From Mugil cephalus (lineage: Eukaryota; Chordata; Actinopteri; Mugiliformes; Mugilidae): 64,000 bases of DNA. Within the stretch, counting starts at the first letter, position 1, and the number at the start of each line of letters is the position of its first letter. The stretch spans positions 14,101,501 to 14,165,500 of the forward strand of contig NC_061781.1 of assembly GCF_022458985.1 (NCBI RefSeq), in the 5' to 3' direction. Made by a program: the position numbers and the translations under genes. Of this stretch, positions 23,801 to 36,900 are shown piece by piece. Below the pieces are notes generated by a model, which was not told where the DNA came from, made no database searches, and saw nothing but the letters and a program-made list of their open reading frames with translations.

Positions 23801-26800
23801 CAAGGACAAAGCCACAGAGTTTCCAAAAAGAACATTTCTGAACGTGTCTGCAGTTTGCTTAGCATCATTTGGACAAACTGGAAGACTACTGAAAAAAATG
23901 TTATGTGGCTGAATGAGACCAGAATAGAATTATTTTATTTAAATGAGAGGCTTGTGTATGGAGACAAAACAATAAAACCTCCTCCCGGTGAGGCTGGTAT
24001 TGTCTTTGTTTGGGCCTTTTTTGCTGGACCGGGATGGATTACCATCACTGATGGATGAATGAATTCTTAAAGAAAATGTCATGATAGGGAAGCGGTAAAA
24101 TATCTCCCAGCCGCTGCAGACGATTAACCAGAAGTCAGCGGAGATATTTAGTTGCTGTCATTGCTGCTTCAGGGGGCGTCACCACAGATACTGAAAATAA
24201 CAGTTCACTTACTTTTGTAACTCACAGTTTCATTTGTTTGTTTTTTTTTTTTTTTTCTCCTCCGTCAAGACTTATGTGAAAATCTGCTGATAATTAAAGC
24301 TGCTGCCCGCTGCTCCAAGTGTGCTCCATGTGTGTACAAATGAATAGGTTAACCGCAGGCAAATCTCCCCGTTGTGGGATCTGATCAGGAAGACTTCATG
24401 TTTTCTGGCCTTTTATGCTGTAGAAAGCATTTCTTCGCTGTCACAACCCCTGTATATTAACACTTGGTTATCTGCCAGTTTCTATGCACAGTCCTTCTCT
24501 GGGACATATCTCGTGCCACATAGTATTCATACATGATATTATGAAGTAATAAAATGTATTCCCAAACCAGCATTGACCTTAGTACTTACTGCCAGAGGGA
24601 CCAATCAGTTGGAACGCACGTCGCATCTTATTTTAACCACGGTGGCCACAAATTGTTTTATGGCATCAGTGTGTGTGTGTGCGTGTGTGCGTGTGTTTGT
24701 CAACCAGCAATGGCTGCTGCAAATTACTGCTTGTGGCTAAATTATGTTTTTTTCTTTTCGTAGGAACCACTGGACCAGGAAGTCCAGACGAGTCAAGTAA
24801 AGAAGTATGTGTCATTATCTTTGATGAATTAAAGCTTTGTGAATGCATCATTTTTTTGTATTATTGTCTTATATAATCATAACTGACGATAGCTCACATC
24901 GACGTCTTTGTATTCAGGCTGTGCTCAATATATTTAATCAACGTGTAAAATTAACCTATTTTAGTTTGGACTGATCTTCAGCTGCTGTTTAACATTCACG
25001 CTTTGTTTCCCTCCAAAGGAGGATCAAGATGGAGGACAGTCTGTTGGTCAGAGGAAGAGGGTTAAGCTGAGCAGCAGTACCAAAGGTATGTGTGTTGAAA
25101 AAGTTTATGCTCCTGTATCCAAACTCGATATAACTGCCTGCTCATCTCTGTGTGTGTCTTTTCTCCCCCTCAGACTCGTGCATTATTGAATCTCTAAAGC
25201 ATAAATGTTTTCTGGAGGAGTTGTTGTTTTGGACGATAAAATACGAGTTTCCTCAGAAGATGGTCACCTTCTTATTGAACATGTTGCCCGATCAAGATTA
25301 CAAGGTATTTTCTCTCACGTGGTGCATGTCTAGTATTTCGTTGTTTGGATTGCTTTGCATTTCATGGTAGAGACTCTTGGTTACCCTTTAAATATGCTCC
25401 GTTTAGACTCATCAGTCATAACATCGTGACCGCCTGCTTTTTGTACCTTTTGTTTGCACTTTTGACAATGGAGAGTGGTCTACATGGTCACCCCGACTGG
25501 TCTGTGGCTACGCAGCCGCATACAAACTGCACATTGTGACGCCTTTCTATCGGAACCTGCTTGAGGTTTTGAGGAAAAACCCTCTCCAGTTTTGGGGATA
25601 CTCATCACAATTTAGCTCTTGTAAAATTTGCTCAAATCCATCCAATCGCCTAAGAGGACAAAATGTTCTCTCGCTGCCTAATCTGTCCCGCACACCAACA
25701 GGTGCCATGATAACAAGAAGATCAGTGTTGTTCACTTCAACTGTCAGTGGTCAGAATGTTGTGGCTGATCGAACAGTACATGTTAGGCTTTCTTGGCAAT
25801 TTGAATCTTAATTAAAAGGGGCAGCTTTGACGACAATATGTCTTAATAGCGGTTTTCTCTTTCCACTCTGGCAGATCACATTCACGAAAACATTTGTTCA
25901 GCATTACGCCTTCATCATGAAAACACTGATGAAAAGCCACGAGTCGGATACGATGTCCAACCGCATTGTACATATTAGCGTGCAGCTGTTCAGCAACGAG
26001 GAGCTGGCTCGACATGTGACCGAGGAGTGTCAGCTGCTGGACATCATGGTCACCGTCCTCCTCTACATGATGGAGAGTTGCCTTATTAAAAGTGAACTTC
26101 AGGGTGAGTGTCTCAGACGTGTTGAGTTTCTAATCATTTTGCTATCATGCCCATCACACTCGATGTTAATATCACAGTTGATAAAGAGCAAAGCAAGTGG
26201 TTGAAGTGGTGGTTCAGAGATGGAACCCTACTCATCTATTAAAAAGAAAATCTACCATACCATGGGGTCATAGCTGATTGTTGATATTCTAATGGTAATA
26301 ATTGCCCTCTGTCATTTTTAGTGGTACAAAGCTGGCAAACTGTTAAAGGTTATAAGAAGAAACACTGTGCTTCATTCATAAGAACAAAATGCAGCTGCTA
26401 ATTGTTCTCTGCATTTGTCATCACATTCTCAGTCCTGGAAAAACATGAACAGATGTTTCATCCCTCTGGCCTTTCAAATTCTGCATCTCAGTCCCAGTCT
26501 CAGTCTTTTGTTAAGTCCGTAATAGCAACCAGGTGTTGCGCATCAGCTAATGTCTTTCTCCACACATTTGTCTTTTGATTTATTTGTTTGAGAAAACTCA
26601 AAAATGTCATTAACTTCAACTGGATGTCTTCACTGTTATTATTTTTTTTCCTCATTTAGATGAAGAGAGCAGTCGTCACGTCGTGGTGAACTGCAGCGAA
26701 GCACTTTTGAAGAACAACACATACTGGCCCCTAGTTAGTGATTTTATTAACATCCTCTCGCACCAAAGTGTAGCCAAAAAGTTCCTGGAGGACCACTCGC

Positions 26801-27947
26801 TGTTGATGCTGTGGATGAGCTTCGTGTCATTTTTCCAAGGTAAGTCGTGGCATGTTGTTTTGTTTTTGTTTTTGTTTTTCCTAACCAAAGTTGTAGTCCT
26901 GCACAGCATATCTCATTTGCTCAAACACACACAAATTTATACTCTGAAAGCAGCAGTGTTCAGGATTTATCGTCCTTGCTCCAGGACATTTCAAGTGATT
27001 CAAAGTGATTTGTTACCGAGGCATAATTTCTGAAAAGCCCTTTTTTCTGTTAAGTGGAACCTATTTTATTGCAGTATTACAGAGTAAAAGATGGATAAGG
27101 CCAAACCCGCTGTATAGCTGCGTTGTTGTCTGTTAATTCAGATAGAATTTAGATGAATGACCATACAAGAGGTGCTACTCTCAGACCCTACAGCATCCTC
27201 TACATCAACATCTCGTATCTGTGTTTCATACTGACCCGCTTGTTCCCGTCTGTTGTGGTTTCACCATCATCAAACCACTTGACTGCCAGTATAATGCCCC
27301 CATTATTTGTTATTCCAACGCTCTGAGGTCAAACATGACTTGATTTAAATGATCGCTCCTGCTTGTGCGGATTTACAGTCAGCATGTTTAGTCATTTGTC
27401 ATCAAATAAATATAACTCACCTTAGAAAAGGTGACTCACACTGTGCTAGTGACTCTTTCACTGAATTAGAATTGTGGCTGGTGCTGCACGCTTCATAGGC
27501 AGACTCTACCACAACCCTAAAAATAACACTCACCCTGCTACAGTGAAACCCGCTGTAGCAGGGTGAGTATCCTCTTCCTGACTCTGTGACCAGAGTGTCA
27601 CTATTACACTGTGGGCTGCATTGCTCCCGCCATAAACTGACGTTTTTAATAGACTTACAGCACGGGGATTTATGCGCACAGTTAATGTGTGAATGAACAA
27701 AAAATATGTTAAGGCTTAAAGCGTCTAGAGTCTGTTCAAAGTCTTGTTAATGAAGTGCTTAAATGAGCATTTAGGTATCACGTGTCTTTTAACCTCTTTA
27801 CTTTCTGTGGCAGGCATGAACCTGAATAAACGGGAGCTCAATGAACATGTGGAATTTGAGTCACAGACATACTATGCAGCATTTGCAGCAGAGCTTGAGG
27901 CCTGTGCGCAGCCAATGTGGGGTCTCCTAACGCACTGCAAAGTCAAA
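20885..27947 (+). CDS. ubr3: ubr3 exons 1-10 (UBR box and N-terminal region)
   Basis: Exons: 20885-21318, 22222-22361, 22588-22740, 23055-23210, 24764-24804, 25019-25085, 25174-25304, 25875-26103, 26660-26839, 27814-27947. Exon 1 plus the start of exon 2 encode the complete zinc-ligand set of a UBR box: Cys83, Cys96, Cys99, Cys108, Cys111, His117, His120, Cys133, Cys135, Cys147 and His150. Exons 5 and 6 (41 and 67 nt) encode a short Ser/Asp-rich linker with a KRKRVK-like basic patch (here RKRVKLS). Exons 7-10 are strongly conserved, for example [15 protein letters not shown] and [10 protein letters not shown]-type helices. Confidence 0.93.
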
Positions 27948-30900
27948 GTAAGCCTTTACATTCCTGTGTCCGTTCCTGCCAGTCTCGAAGGATTAATAGA
28001 AGCGACCTTTGCTGCAAAACTTAATGCAACATGATTTTTTTTTTTTCTACAAACAGGAGACCCAGGAATATACGAAAACTGTGGTTCGCTACTGCTTGGA
28101 GACCTTGCAGATCTGGTTTGATGCCATTGGCTTCATTGATGAGGTAGGTTGAAATGATAACCCACCTTATTTACTTTTCTCCCTCCTTTGTTTCTTATAA
28201 CTGACTACACATCTCTCACAGCCTGCTCCAAATCAAGTGACATTTCACCTGCCGCTCCACCGCTACTACGCCATGTTCCTCAGTAAGGTATGTCAGAGGC
28301 CGTCATCTTTTGCTCTGCACTTTATTTATTTTGCGTTCTTGAATTAAGTGTTTATGTGGAAAATTCCCAGGCTGTTAAATGTCAAGGCCTGGATCTGGAC
28401 AGCCTCCTCCCCGACCAAGAGATGCTGATGAAGATCATGGTGCATCCACTCCAAATCCAGGTATCACCTTTGAAGGCTGTCAGCAGATTTCCTTTCATCA
28501 ATTTCCGCAAGTCTCTTAGCACGTGCCAATTAAAACTTTGATCTGTGCCTGCAGGCATGTCTTTCAGAGATCCACAGCAACATGTGGGTCAGGAATGGCC
28601 TGCAGATTAAGGGACAGGCTATGACGTATGTCCAATCGCACTTTTGCAACTCCATGATAGACCCAGACATCTTCCTGCTCCAGGTTAGGCTCGCTGGATC
28701 ACAGACCGTCCACACCTTCATAGAGATCATTATTTTCGTATTAATTTAATTTGCACTGTTTATTTTCATCTCAGGTTTGTGCATCGAGGCTAGATCCTGA
28801 CTACTTTATCTCAAGTGTTTTTGAGAGGTGAGCTGATTTTCATATTAAAATTCTGCGTTAAGTACTTTTATTTCACAAATAGGTGATTTTGCACATTTTT
28901 TTTGCACGTCTGTCACAGGTTTAAAGTGGTTGACCTGTTGACGATGGCGTCGCAGCATCAGAACGCTGTGCTCGACTCTGAGCAGGAGCGACCGATGCTT
29001 GAAGGAGCGCTGACGTTTCTGGTCATACTGACGAGCCTTCGCATTCATTTGGGTATGTGGGACAACAAAGGATTCGCACCATGTGTTGGATTTACCTGTT
29101 ACCAACGTTTCTCTTTGTTAATGCTGTTTTTTTCTCAGTTTGGCATATGTCCCAGGTTCTCTGAGAATTTTAATTTGCAACACTACTGAAAGAAATTAGG
29201 TTTTTACTAGTAGCATTCCTGTGAAGTTCCTCTTTCAACAATTTGAACTTTTCCTAACAGATTAACAAGGACTTACTCGGCCTTATCCAAGGATTTCTTG
29301 TGCAACATGCAGGTGCTATTTACAGACAGACGTTTGTTTAAAAAGGCACTTAAATCACATTAGTGGTTTAGGCAAACCTGAAACCATCAGTGCTAACTAA
29401 CTGGTATTTGATGTAGGACTTTAACAAAGTATTATAAGATGATTTGGTTGTTTTGTCCATCTACCGTCATAAAAAAATCCAATCTCAGTGAGTCTGCCTT
29501 CACCTCCTCCTTCTCACCTTCACTGACAGGAATGACTGATGACGAGATCCTTCGGGCTGAGATGGTCTCTCAGTTGTGTATGAATGACCGTACACACAGC
29601 GCGCTGTTAGACCTCGTATCCTTCAGCACTTAACAAATACGTCAAAAATCAGCCGCAGCATATCCAGTTACCCGTGACCATTTTTTTTTCCTTAAAAGTG
29701 GTTTCTTAGATTCCCGAGAATCCCAACCCAAAGAGTGGCATTGTGCCGGGAAGCTGTAGCTTTGAGGAGATGCTCTCTGCCGTGGCTGACTTCAAAGCAC
29801 CTGTGTTTGAGCCAGGAGGCTCCATGCAGCAGGGCATGTACACACCTAAAGGTAGGATGAGTCTGGTGACGGCTACAGGGTTTTACTACCAGGCTATTGT
29901 AACAAGTAACAGGATAAGTGCTGCCATGCGTGGCCCAGGCATTGGTTGATCGTTAGCGCAGTGGCGTTTGTAACACCGAGGCTGTCTGACGCCCTCCACT
30001 GGACAACAGAAGCACTCTTTGCATTATTTAGGGAATAAGATGATCTAAATGAGGTGATGGAGATAAAAAGCTGCAAATAAATGAAAATATGTGTTCCACT
30101 TTTACTGAGGAAGTCACTGGCCTCTATTTTCTTATTTCAACAGAAAATTCAAAATTTTTTGTAACAATTAATTAATGAATCCAGCAGTAGCCTTGTATTT
30201 ATATCTCATCATTAGATGCCCTGTGTATGATTATGATCATAATCTGTTACAATAACCATAAAGTAGTCATTGGTCCATCACTCACTTAGGTTTATTTCTT
30301 TTCTAAGACAGAACCAAATTAATGTTCAGTGCATTCTTGTGTAATAAAAGTCTTACACTGTGAGAGAATAATTTTTACTTTAAAACAACTGTCCAAACCT
30401 AATAGATTTTCAGACCACCTCTTTTCTTCATATTTACTCGTTTACATTCACAAGCTGAAATTCTTTTTCATGAGGATACCACTTGGGGGCAGGCTTACGC
30501 CACCTACACAGCGGGTAAAACAGAAAAAAAGTGAGTCACTTTATAGCAGAGGTTACAAAGCATTTCTTCTCCTTTTCTCTTCTAGCTGAGGTGTGGGAGA
30601 AGGAGTTTGATCCCATCATGGTCGTCCTCAGAACAGTGTATCGGCGTGACGTTCAGTCAGCAATGGACAGATACTCAGCGTTGTAAGTCGACGCGTTTGC
30701 CTCATTTCTCCCAAATTAATGTAATTTCATTAATTTCTATGACACATTGTCTTTGCTCGACTGCGCCTTTGTTGGTGTTCGGTCACCCCCGACAAACGGC
30801 AGCCGCCACCACGCTCTGTTCAGTTTCACGGGGTCACCTCGCTCACCTGCTCATGAAGGGTAATGATAAGAAAGGCCACGTCCACCAGGTGCTAGAGTTA

Positions 30901-33900
30901 GTTCCAATTAGATAGCTGTCGAGAAGAATCAATATGTCAGGCCGAATTGTAATGGAATCGAGGAAATCTTTTTTGTTTGCGCTACAGACGTCTCCCAAGA
31001 CAAACGTGTCGGCGCCGGTGAAGGAGATACCTTGGGGTTAATTTTCTTTACAGGTGCTGGTGTGTGAGTGTGTGTGTGTGTGTGTGTGTGAAGATGCTAA
31101 TTATACCTAAAGGGTGTCTTCTGTGTTGGAAATATCAGTTGGGAAGATAGCCTTTCTATAATGAGATTTGGGGCATTTTCTGGTGTAGCTGTAATTTATG
31201 GATGGATCACTGAAGTAGTTAATTGGACCTCTTTCATACCCAGACTGCATTGTACGCTTTGTACACTGTCTGACCAAAAAAAAAAGTCTCACACTTTTTT
31301 TTTGTGAAAAAAAGGGCTCGCACTTTAATATTTCGTTGGTCCTCCTTTAGCTTTGATTACAGCACACATTTTCACCAAGATGTTGTACTGATGATGGGAG
31401 AATCTGGCCACTGCATAAAGCCTTCTACATCACATCCCGTGTGTGAAAATGATGTCTCATGCTCCCTGAACCAGTATTTCACAATTTGAGCCCCATGAAT
31501 CCTTACATTGTCATCTTGGAATATGCCCGTGCCATCAGGGAACGAAGAAAAAATCCATTGTTGTAATAACCTGGTCATTCAGTATGTTCAGGTAGACAAC
31601 AGACCTCATTCTTTGGGCGTAATGTTGCTGAACCTAGACCTGAGAAACTGCAGCAACTCCAGATCATAGCACTGCCCCACAGGCGTGTACAGTAGACACT
31701 AGACATGATGGGTGCATCACCTCATCTGCTTCTCTTCTTACCCCGATGCACCCATCGCAGTGGTTCCCCACCATCCTTCCAGTTTCTAATAATGCCTCAG
31801 ACGGTTCTTAATCCAATTTTAGTAGTTTTTGACATCTCCTTAGATGTTTTCTCTGCTTAATGCATGGTGATGATTTGACCCTTCTCAAACAGACATTTTT
31901 TTCTACAACCACGGGACGTGTCTTTCAACATGATTGTTTAAGAAATGACTGATTGCATCAGTTGGGGTTGAATAACTCGTTGCCAGCTGAAAGATAATCT
32001 CCCATGGCGTAATTATCCAATAGGAGGCTCGTACCTATTTGCCTATCTAAATCTCGGTGGCGTCTTTTTTTTTGTTTTTTGTTTTTTTGGCCAGCCAGTG
32101 TATTTGGTTGTTCCAGTGCAGATGAAACCGAGGCGTATTTCTCCTTCAAACATATTGAAGCTGCCATTGCCACCTTTACAGTCTGGTACCAGCCTCGTGG
32201 TGCTCATTCCCACTGTTTGAATATGATGGATTGCCTGTCAAGTGGCCCTGGTTCATGTAATAATGATCCCATCATCGCTAATAGACTGCTGCCCGTCGGC
32301 TGTTCGCTTGCATGGACTGAAATCTTTTGCGCAGTGATTTACTCTGAACAGTGTTAGTTGTCACTTCACAAAATTATCTTATTTCTTTCAGCATGTGTCT
32401 TTCTGTTGATATTGAACCTTATATGCAAACTATCACCGGCAGCATTGGTGCGATAATTGCTTTGTCCTGTGTTTTTTTCCTCTTTATTTTTTTTCCCTGT
32501 GACCTAGTTTGAAACAGTTTGGCATCCACACTGGCAACCCGTGGCCACCGTACAAGGAAAGGACTCCCCTGCACCCTTGTTACAAAGGTCTAATCAGGCT
32601 GTTGCACTGCAAGACACTGCACATTGTGATATTCACCCTCCTTTACAAGGTGAGCCTTTTAGGGACTATCCTCGCAGTACGATACAGCGCTGTCCTCGCG
32701 TCTCATTTTACACCTTGAGCTAAATGTTTGGCATATTCAATTAGCGCACGAGTAACGTGACTTTGCCATTAATTGGTGCTGACACGGAACAAGATCCTGG
32801 TACAATACAAGACTGACAAAATGCAAAGCGTGCAGGACAAAACGAACAGCTCATATGGTGTTGATGAGGCCGAGTGTGTTTTAAAAAGGACAATTTCACT
32901 GACATGAACAGATGTTTTGAGTGTAACAACACAAGCATTTGGCATCAGTGGAGAGGAACGGGATAAAATATGACTGTCGGTATGTTTCAGATATGGATGG
33001 ATCACCAGAACATGTCTGAACATGTGCTGTGCATGGTGCTGTACCTCATCGAGCTGGGCTTGGACAACCAGGTTCAAGACAACAAGGAAGATGAGGTGAG
33101 CTTTACAGGGGTTTAAGGTAAAGCCAGTCTCCTCACCGCGTAGACATCTTGTGTCTCACTGGACGGTATTCTTTCAGGAGCCTTGCATTGAGGAGCACTG
33201 TCACGACAGCTGGTTCCCTGGCACCAATCTCCTGTCCAATCTCCACCACGTTATCAACTTTGTGAGAGTTCGGGTTCCTGAGACGGCTCCTGAGGTGAAG
33301 AGAGAGACCCCTCCCAGCACCAGCACTGAGGCTTCCTCTTATGGCCAGGTAAGAGCCAGCACTGCCAAACGGTCTAAGTACGGATAATAAAAGGGTTGTC
33401 TTACTTTATCCTAGCAACTAGTTTGTTATCAGCTGCATATTTCCCGCCCGTGCACTGATGAAAGTTGAACATCCAAATGTTCAAGATCCAGATAATGTTC
33501 GCAGGTGTTGTTATAGGACTTCATCAGTTAACCAAAACTGTTGGCTACCAGTTTTGCCGTGTACCTGCATTAGTAGCTACTTAAAGATTTGCCATGAATG
33601 CCATATGATTAAAATACACCATCCTGTGTTACCCCATGTGTGTTTAGATATACATCTGTTTCCACTCCTGTTTCCATTTATCATGCTAAGCTAACTGGTT
33701 GCTTGCTTTATATTTACAGTTCAGGCATGAGAGCGAGGGTCAAGAATTTAAAGGTCTATCCAAAACAGGCATTACTACCGGTCTGCCTCGATCAAAAAAG
33801 TAAAGAATAATGAGAACTTGAGGAAAGGAAGACGTTTACCTTAGTGTGGATGATGCTGTTTTTTTAGGAATTGCCTTACTATGTCTGCAGTAATTGACTG

Positions 33901-36900
33901 ATGGAGAACAGTCCTGAATTTCTTTTCATGAACACACAAGAGCTGAGTTAGGTAAATAGATTTCCGAAAGTTCAGCCACGGCCATGAATCCAGCTTCATT
34001 TATTGTAATATCACTGGTGTTGCTGTACACTTAATAAACCCAGTTTGGTAGCGCATTGTGGTTTGATTAATAGAGTGGTGGTGCTAATCCGTTCTGCAAA
34101 CTGATTTTGATAGAGCAGAGTTTTGCAAACTTTAACATCCGTCAATATTAGATTGTTTTGACTTCTCGGCGAGGCAATGGATTTTCTATGAACTCGCCAC
34201 CATCAAAATATGTTGTTTAAAAACGTAAATTGTCTGTATTTTTCCAGAATGTTTGTTTGAATAGGGTAACTTGATGGTGAGTAGGTCTTCGTGACAGTAG
34301 GGATCCTTGGACTTTGTCTAATTTATCTTAGTCTGAGGAGCTGCTTCGTCGATATAGCTACAGGATGTTCATTTGTTAGACTTTACAGGTCTGTGAGCTC
34401 TTCTTTGAAGTGAATAGATCCTCTTACATTGTTAGTTTGGTGCACATCGTCATTACTTTTACTTATTTTGTCTGTACCACAGAACTCCAGGCGTCTTACA
34501 GGGAATTGGAGAGAGGTAGCTGTCCACACCTCTTTTTGTTATAAAAAGAAACGCTAACGGCTTCGATGACACTAGCAGCTGCATTGTCCATGTTTTATCT
34601 CTATCATTAAAGAATTTCTTTGCACGGGGTTTTCTTTTGTGCTTTGCAAAGGAGGCCTGCCTCGGTGTGTTATGTACGGCGTGTGTATAATGCTATGCTT
34701 CAGCAGTTTCCCTCCCTCTTGACTGCTGAAACTAATTACGTGTGTAATGCAGGTTTGGGGTAAATGCATTTTAACCGCATGTCAGAATGATTGATGTTGC
34801 CTTGACTGGGCTGTATGATGTATGTTTATTTAACAGTGCGGCCTGGGTCAGGTCAGGGCAATCCTTCAGATGGCTTATGTGCTTTTCATTAGGATGATTT
34901 GAATTTTCCCCATGAAGATGGCTTTTCTGGGTCCCATCGGCACAGGTGTTTGTCAAACGTCAGATGAAATTTTATAATGGACATTTTATTTTACTGTTTG
35001 TGTGTTGTTCCTGTGTAATATGGTAATAATACACCAGCTCCAGCCCATTAAAGTCTATCGTATTATTAGTAGTGATGGAGATTTAGGAAGTAGTGTTTGT
35101 GCATTTGTTTGCTTAAACATGCTAAAAACACTAGAGGTTGCATAGATGGGGTTCGTGTTTGCATATTGTGTCCATGTTGTGTGATGCTGATATGTATTGA
35201 GTACTGTGAAATGTTTTAATTAGTGCGTCTCTGTTTATTTATGTGCCACAGTTTTACAGTGGGACGTTGTAGTTTAGATAATGTGACTTGTAATAACAAA
35301 CGTATCTTATCACATGAAAAAAATCTGCAAAAGTGTGTTATGCTGTGGCTAATAAATGTGTATCTTCAATGCTATCTCAGAACCTACGTGAAGCCCAGGT
35401 GTTCAGCCTGGTGGCAGAGCGCAGGAGGAAGTTCCAGGAGATCATCAACCGAAGCAACACCGAAGCCGCCCAGGTTGTCCGGCCCAAGAGCTCGTCGACG
35501 CGCTGGGTCCCGCCGGGCACGCCCCCGCAGCTGGTGACCGAGATCCTGGAGATCCGAGAGAGCATGCTGTCTCTTCTCATCAAGCTCCACCAGAAGCTGT
35601 CGTCCAAGCAGAACTCTCTGTCGGCGTCCTGGCTAGAGGACATGGACACGAGCCGGCACGCTCACGGAGACGGCATCACGGCCATTGAGCGCATCCTCAC
35701 TAAGGCGGCCACGCGCAGCTGCCAGATCAAGCGTAGCATCCAGGACATTTGTGGAAAGGTGTGTCCTCCAGTGCCACCGAAGAAGAACAGTCCCACGGAC
35801 AAGAAAGCCATGGATAAGGAGGAGAGGTAATAAAATAACGCACAGTTTCTATTTATTAAGTACCTTTTTATTTGCGCCACTCTCTCCTGCAGATTATGTT
35901 TATTATCTCTTTGTGGTAGTTCTTCATTGTGTCCATGCAGCTATCTGAGCGGACTTTGCCTTTTCACCTCACATTCACCCACTAGTCTGTGTCATTAATT
36001 TCCCAGCTCTAATGATGATGAAAGGAGCTATAACCATTTGATAATGGTCTGTTTTTTGGGGTTGGATTCACCCCAGAGACAAAACTATAGGTAAAGCCTC
36101 CGACATTCACTCGAACTAGACCTGTTTCCAGGGTAACCATCAGTCAGCATTGCAGCCAGTGGCTTTGATAACCGAGGAACCCGTCCTTCGAGCTGGATGT
36201 CGGCTCCCCTAAAGCCATCAATGGAAATCATTGAGCTGTGACGCTCCTGTCAGCATTTGTTTATGTCCTCTTATTAGGGACTTAATTTACAGTCAGCGCT
36301 CACAATGTACGTCTGCAGATCTGGGCTTCAACCGCCATATTAGTTTAATATACAACTTCTACAATGCAGCCTTGTTGAAATCAGACGCCACCTGTGTATA
36401 GAACATACCCTGTTGCATGGAAGAATTTACTGCACATGCTGTGGGGTGATCGGGACAGTCGTGTCCTGCTCAACAATCTTACTTGTTGCCGGGTTACTGT
36501 GATGCACATCTGTGAGTCTATCAGTTGTACACACACAAATGGTGTAAATTAAGGAGTAAAATCAACATTAATCAAACAGAATTTCCCCTGTCTTTCAGGC
36601 GTCAGAGGGCTAGAGAGAGACAGCAGAAGCTGCTGGCTGAATTCGCCTCCAGGCAGAAGAGCTTCATGGAAACGGCCATGGATGTTGGTAAGAAAAAAGG
36701 CCCTTTTCAAGACATAATCATTTTTACTCACTTATCCAGTTAACTGGAAAATATGCAGTGCGGGTAAGACAGCCACAGATTGTGAGACAGTGTTTTGTTA
36801 ATGTTCTTAATTTCATTTTAATGTTTTTCTTCTTAAAAGTCAATTTTCAGTCAAGTAATCCTTTTCTGTCCGTTTCTATTCAACCTTAAAATTAGTTTTC

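Noticed and set aside
33720-33803. Possible alternative ubr3 exon encoding a Lys/Gly-rich tail before a stop
   Set aside because: The protein-like frame starts one base after the acceptor and is out of phase with exon 22, which ends in phase 0. In the correct phase the sequence stops after three codons.
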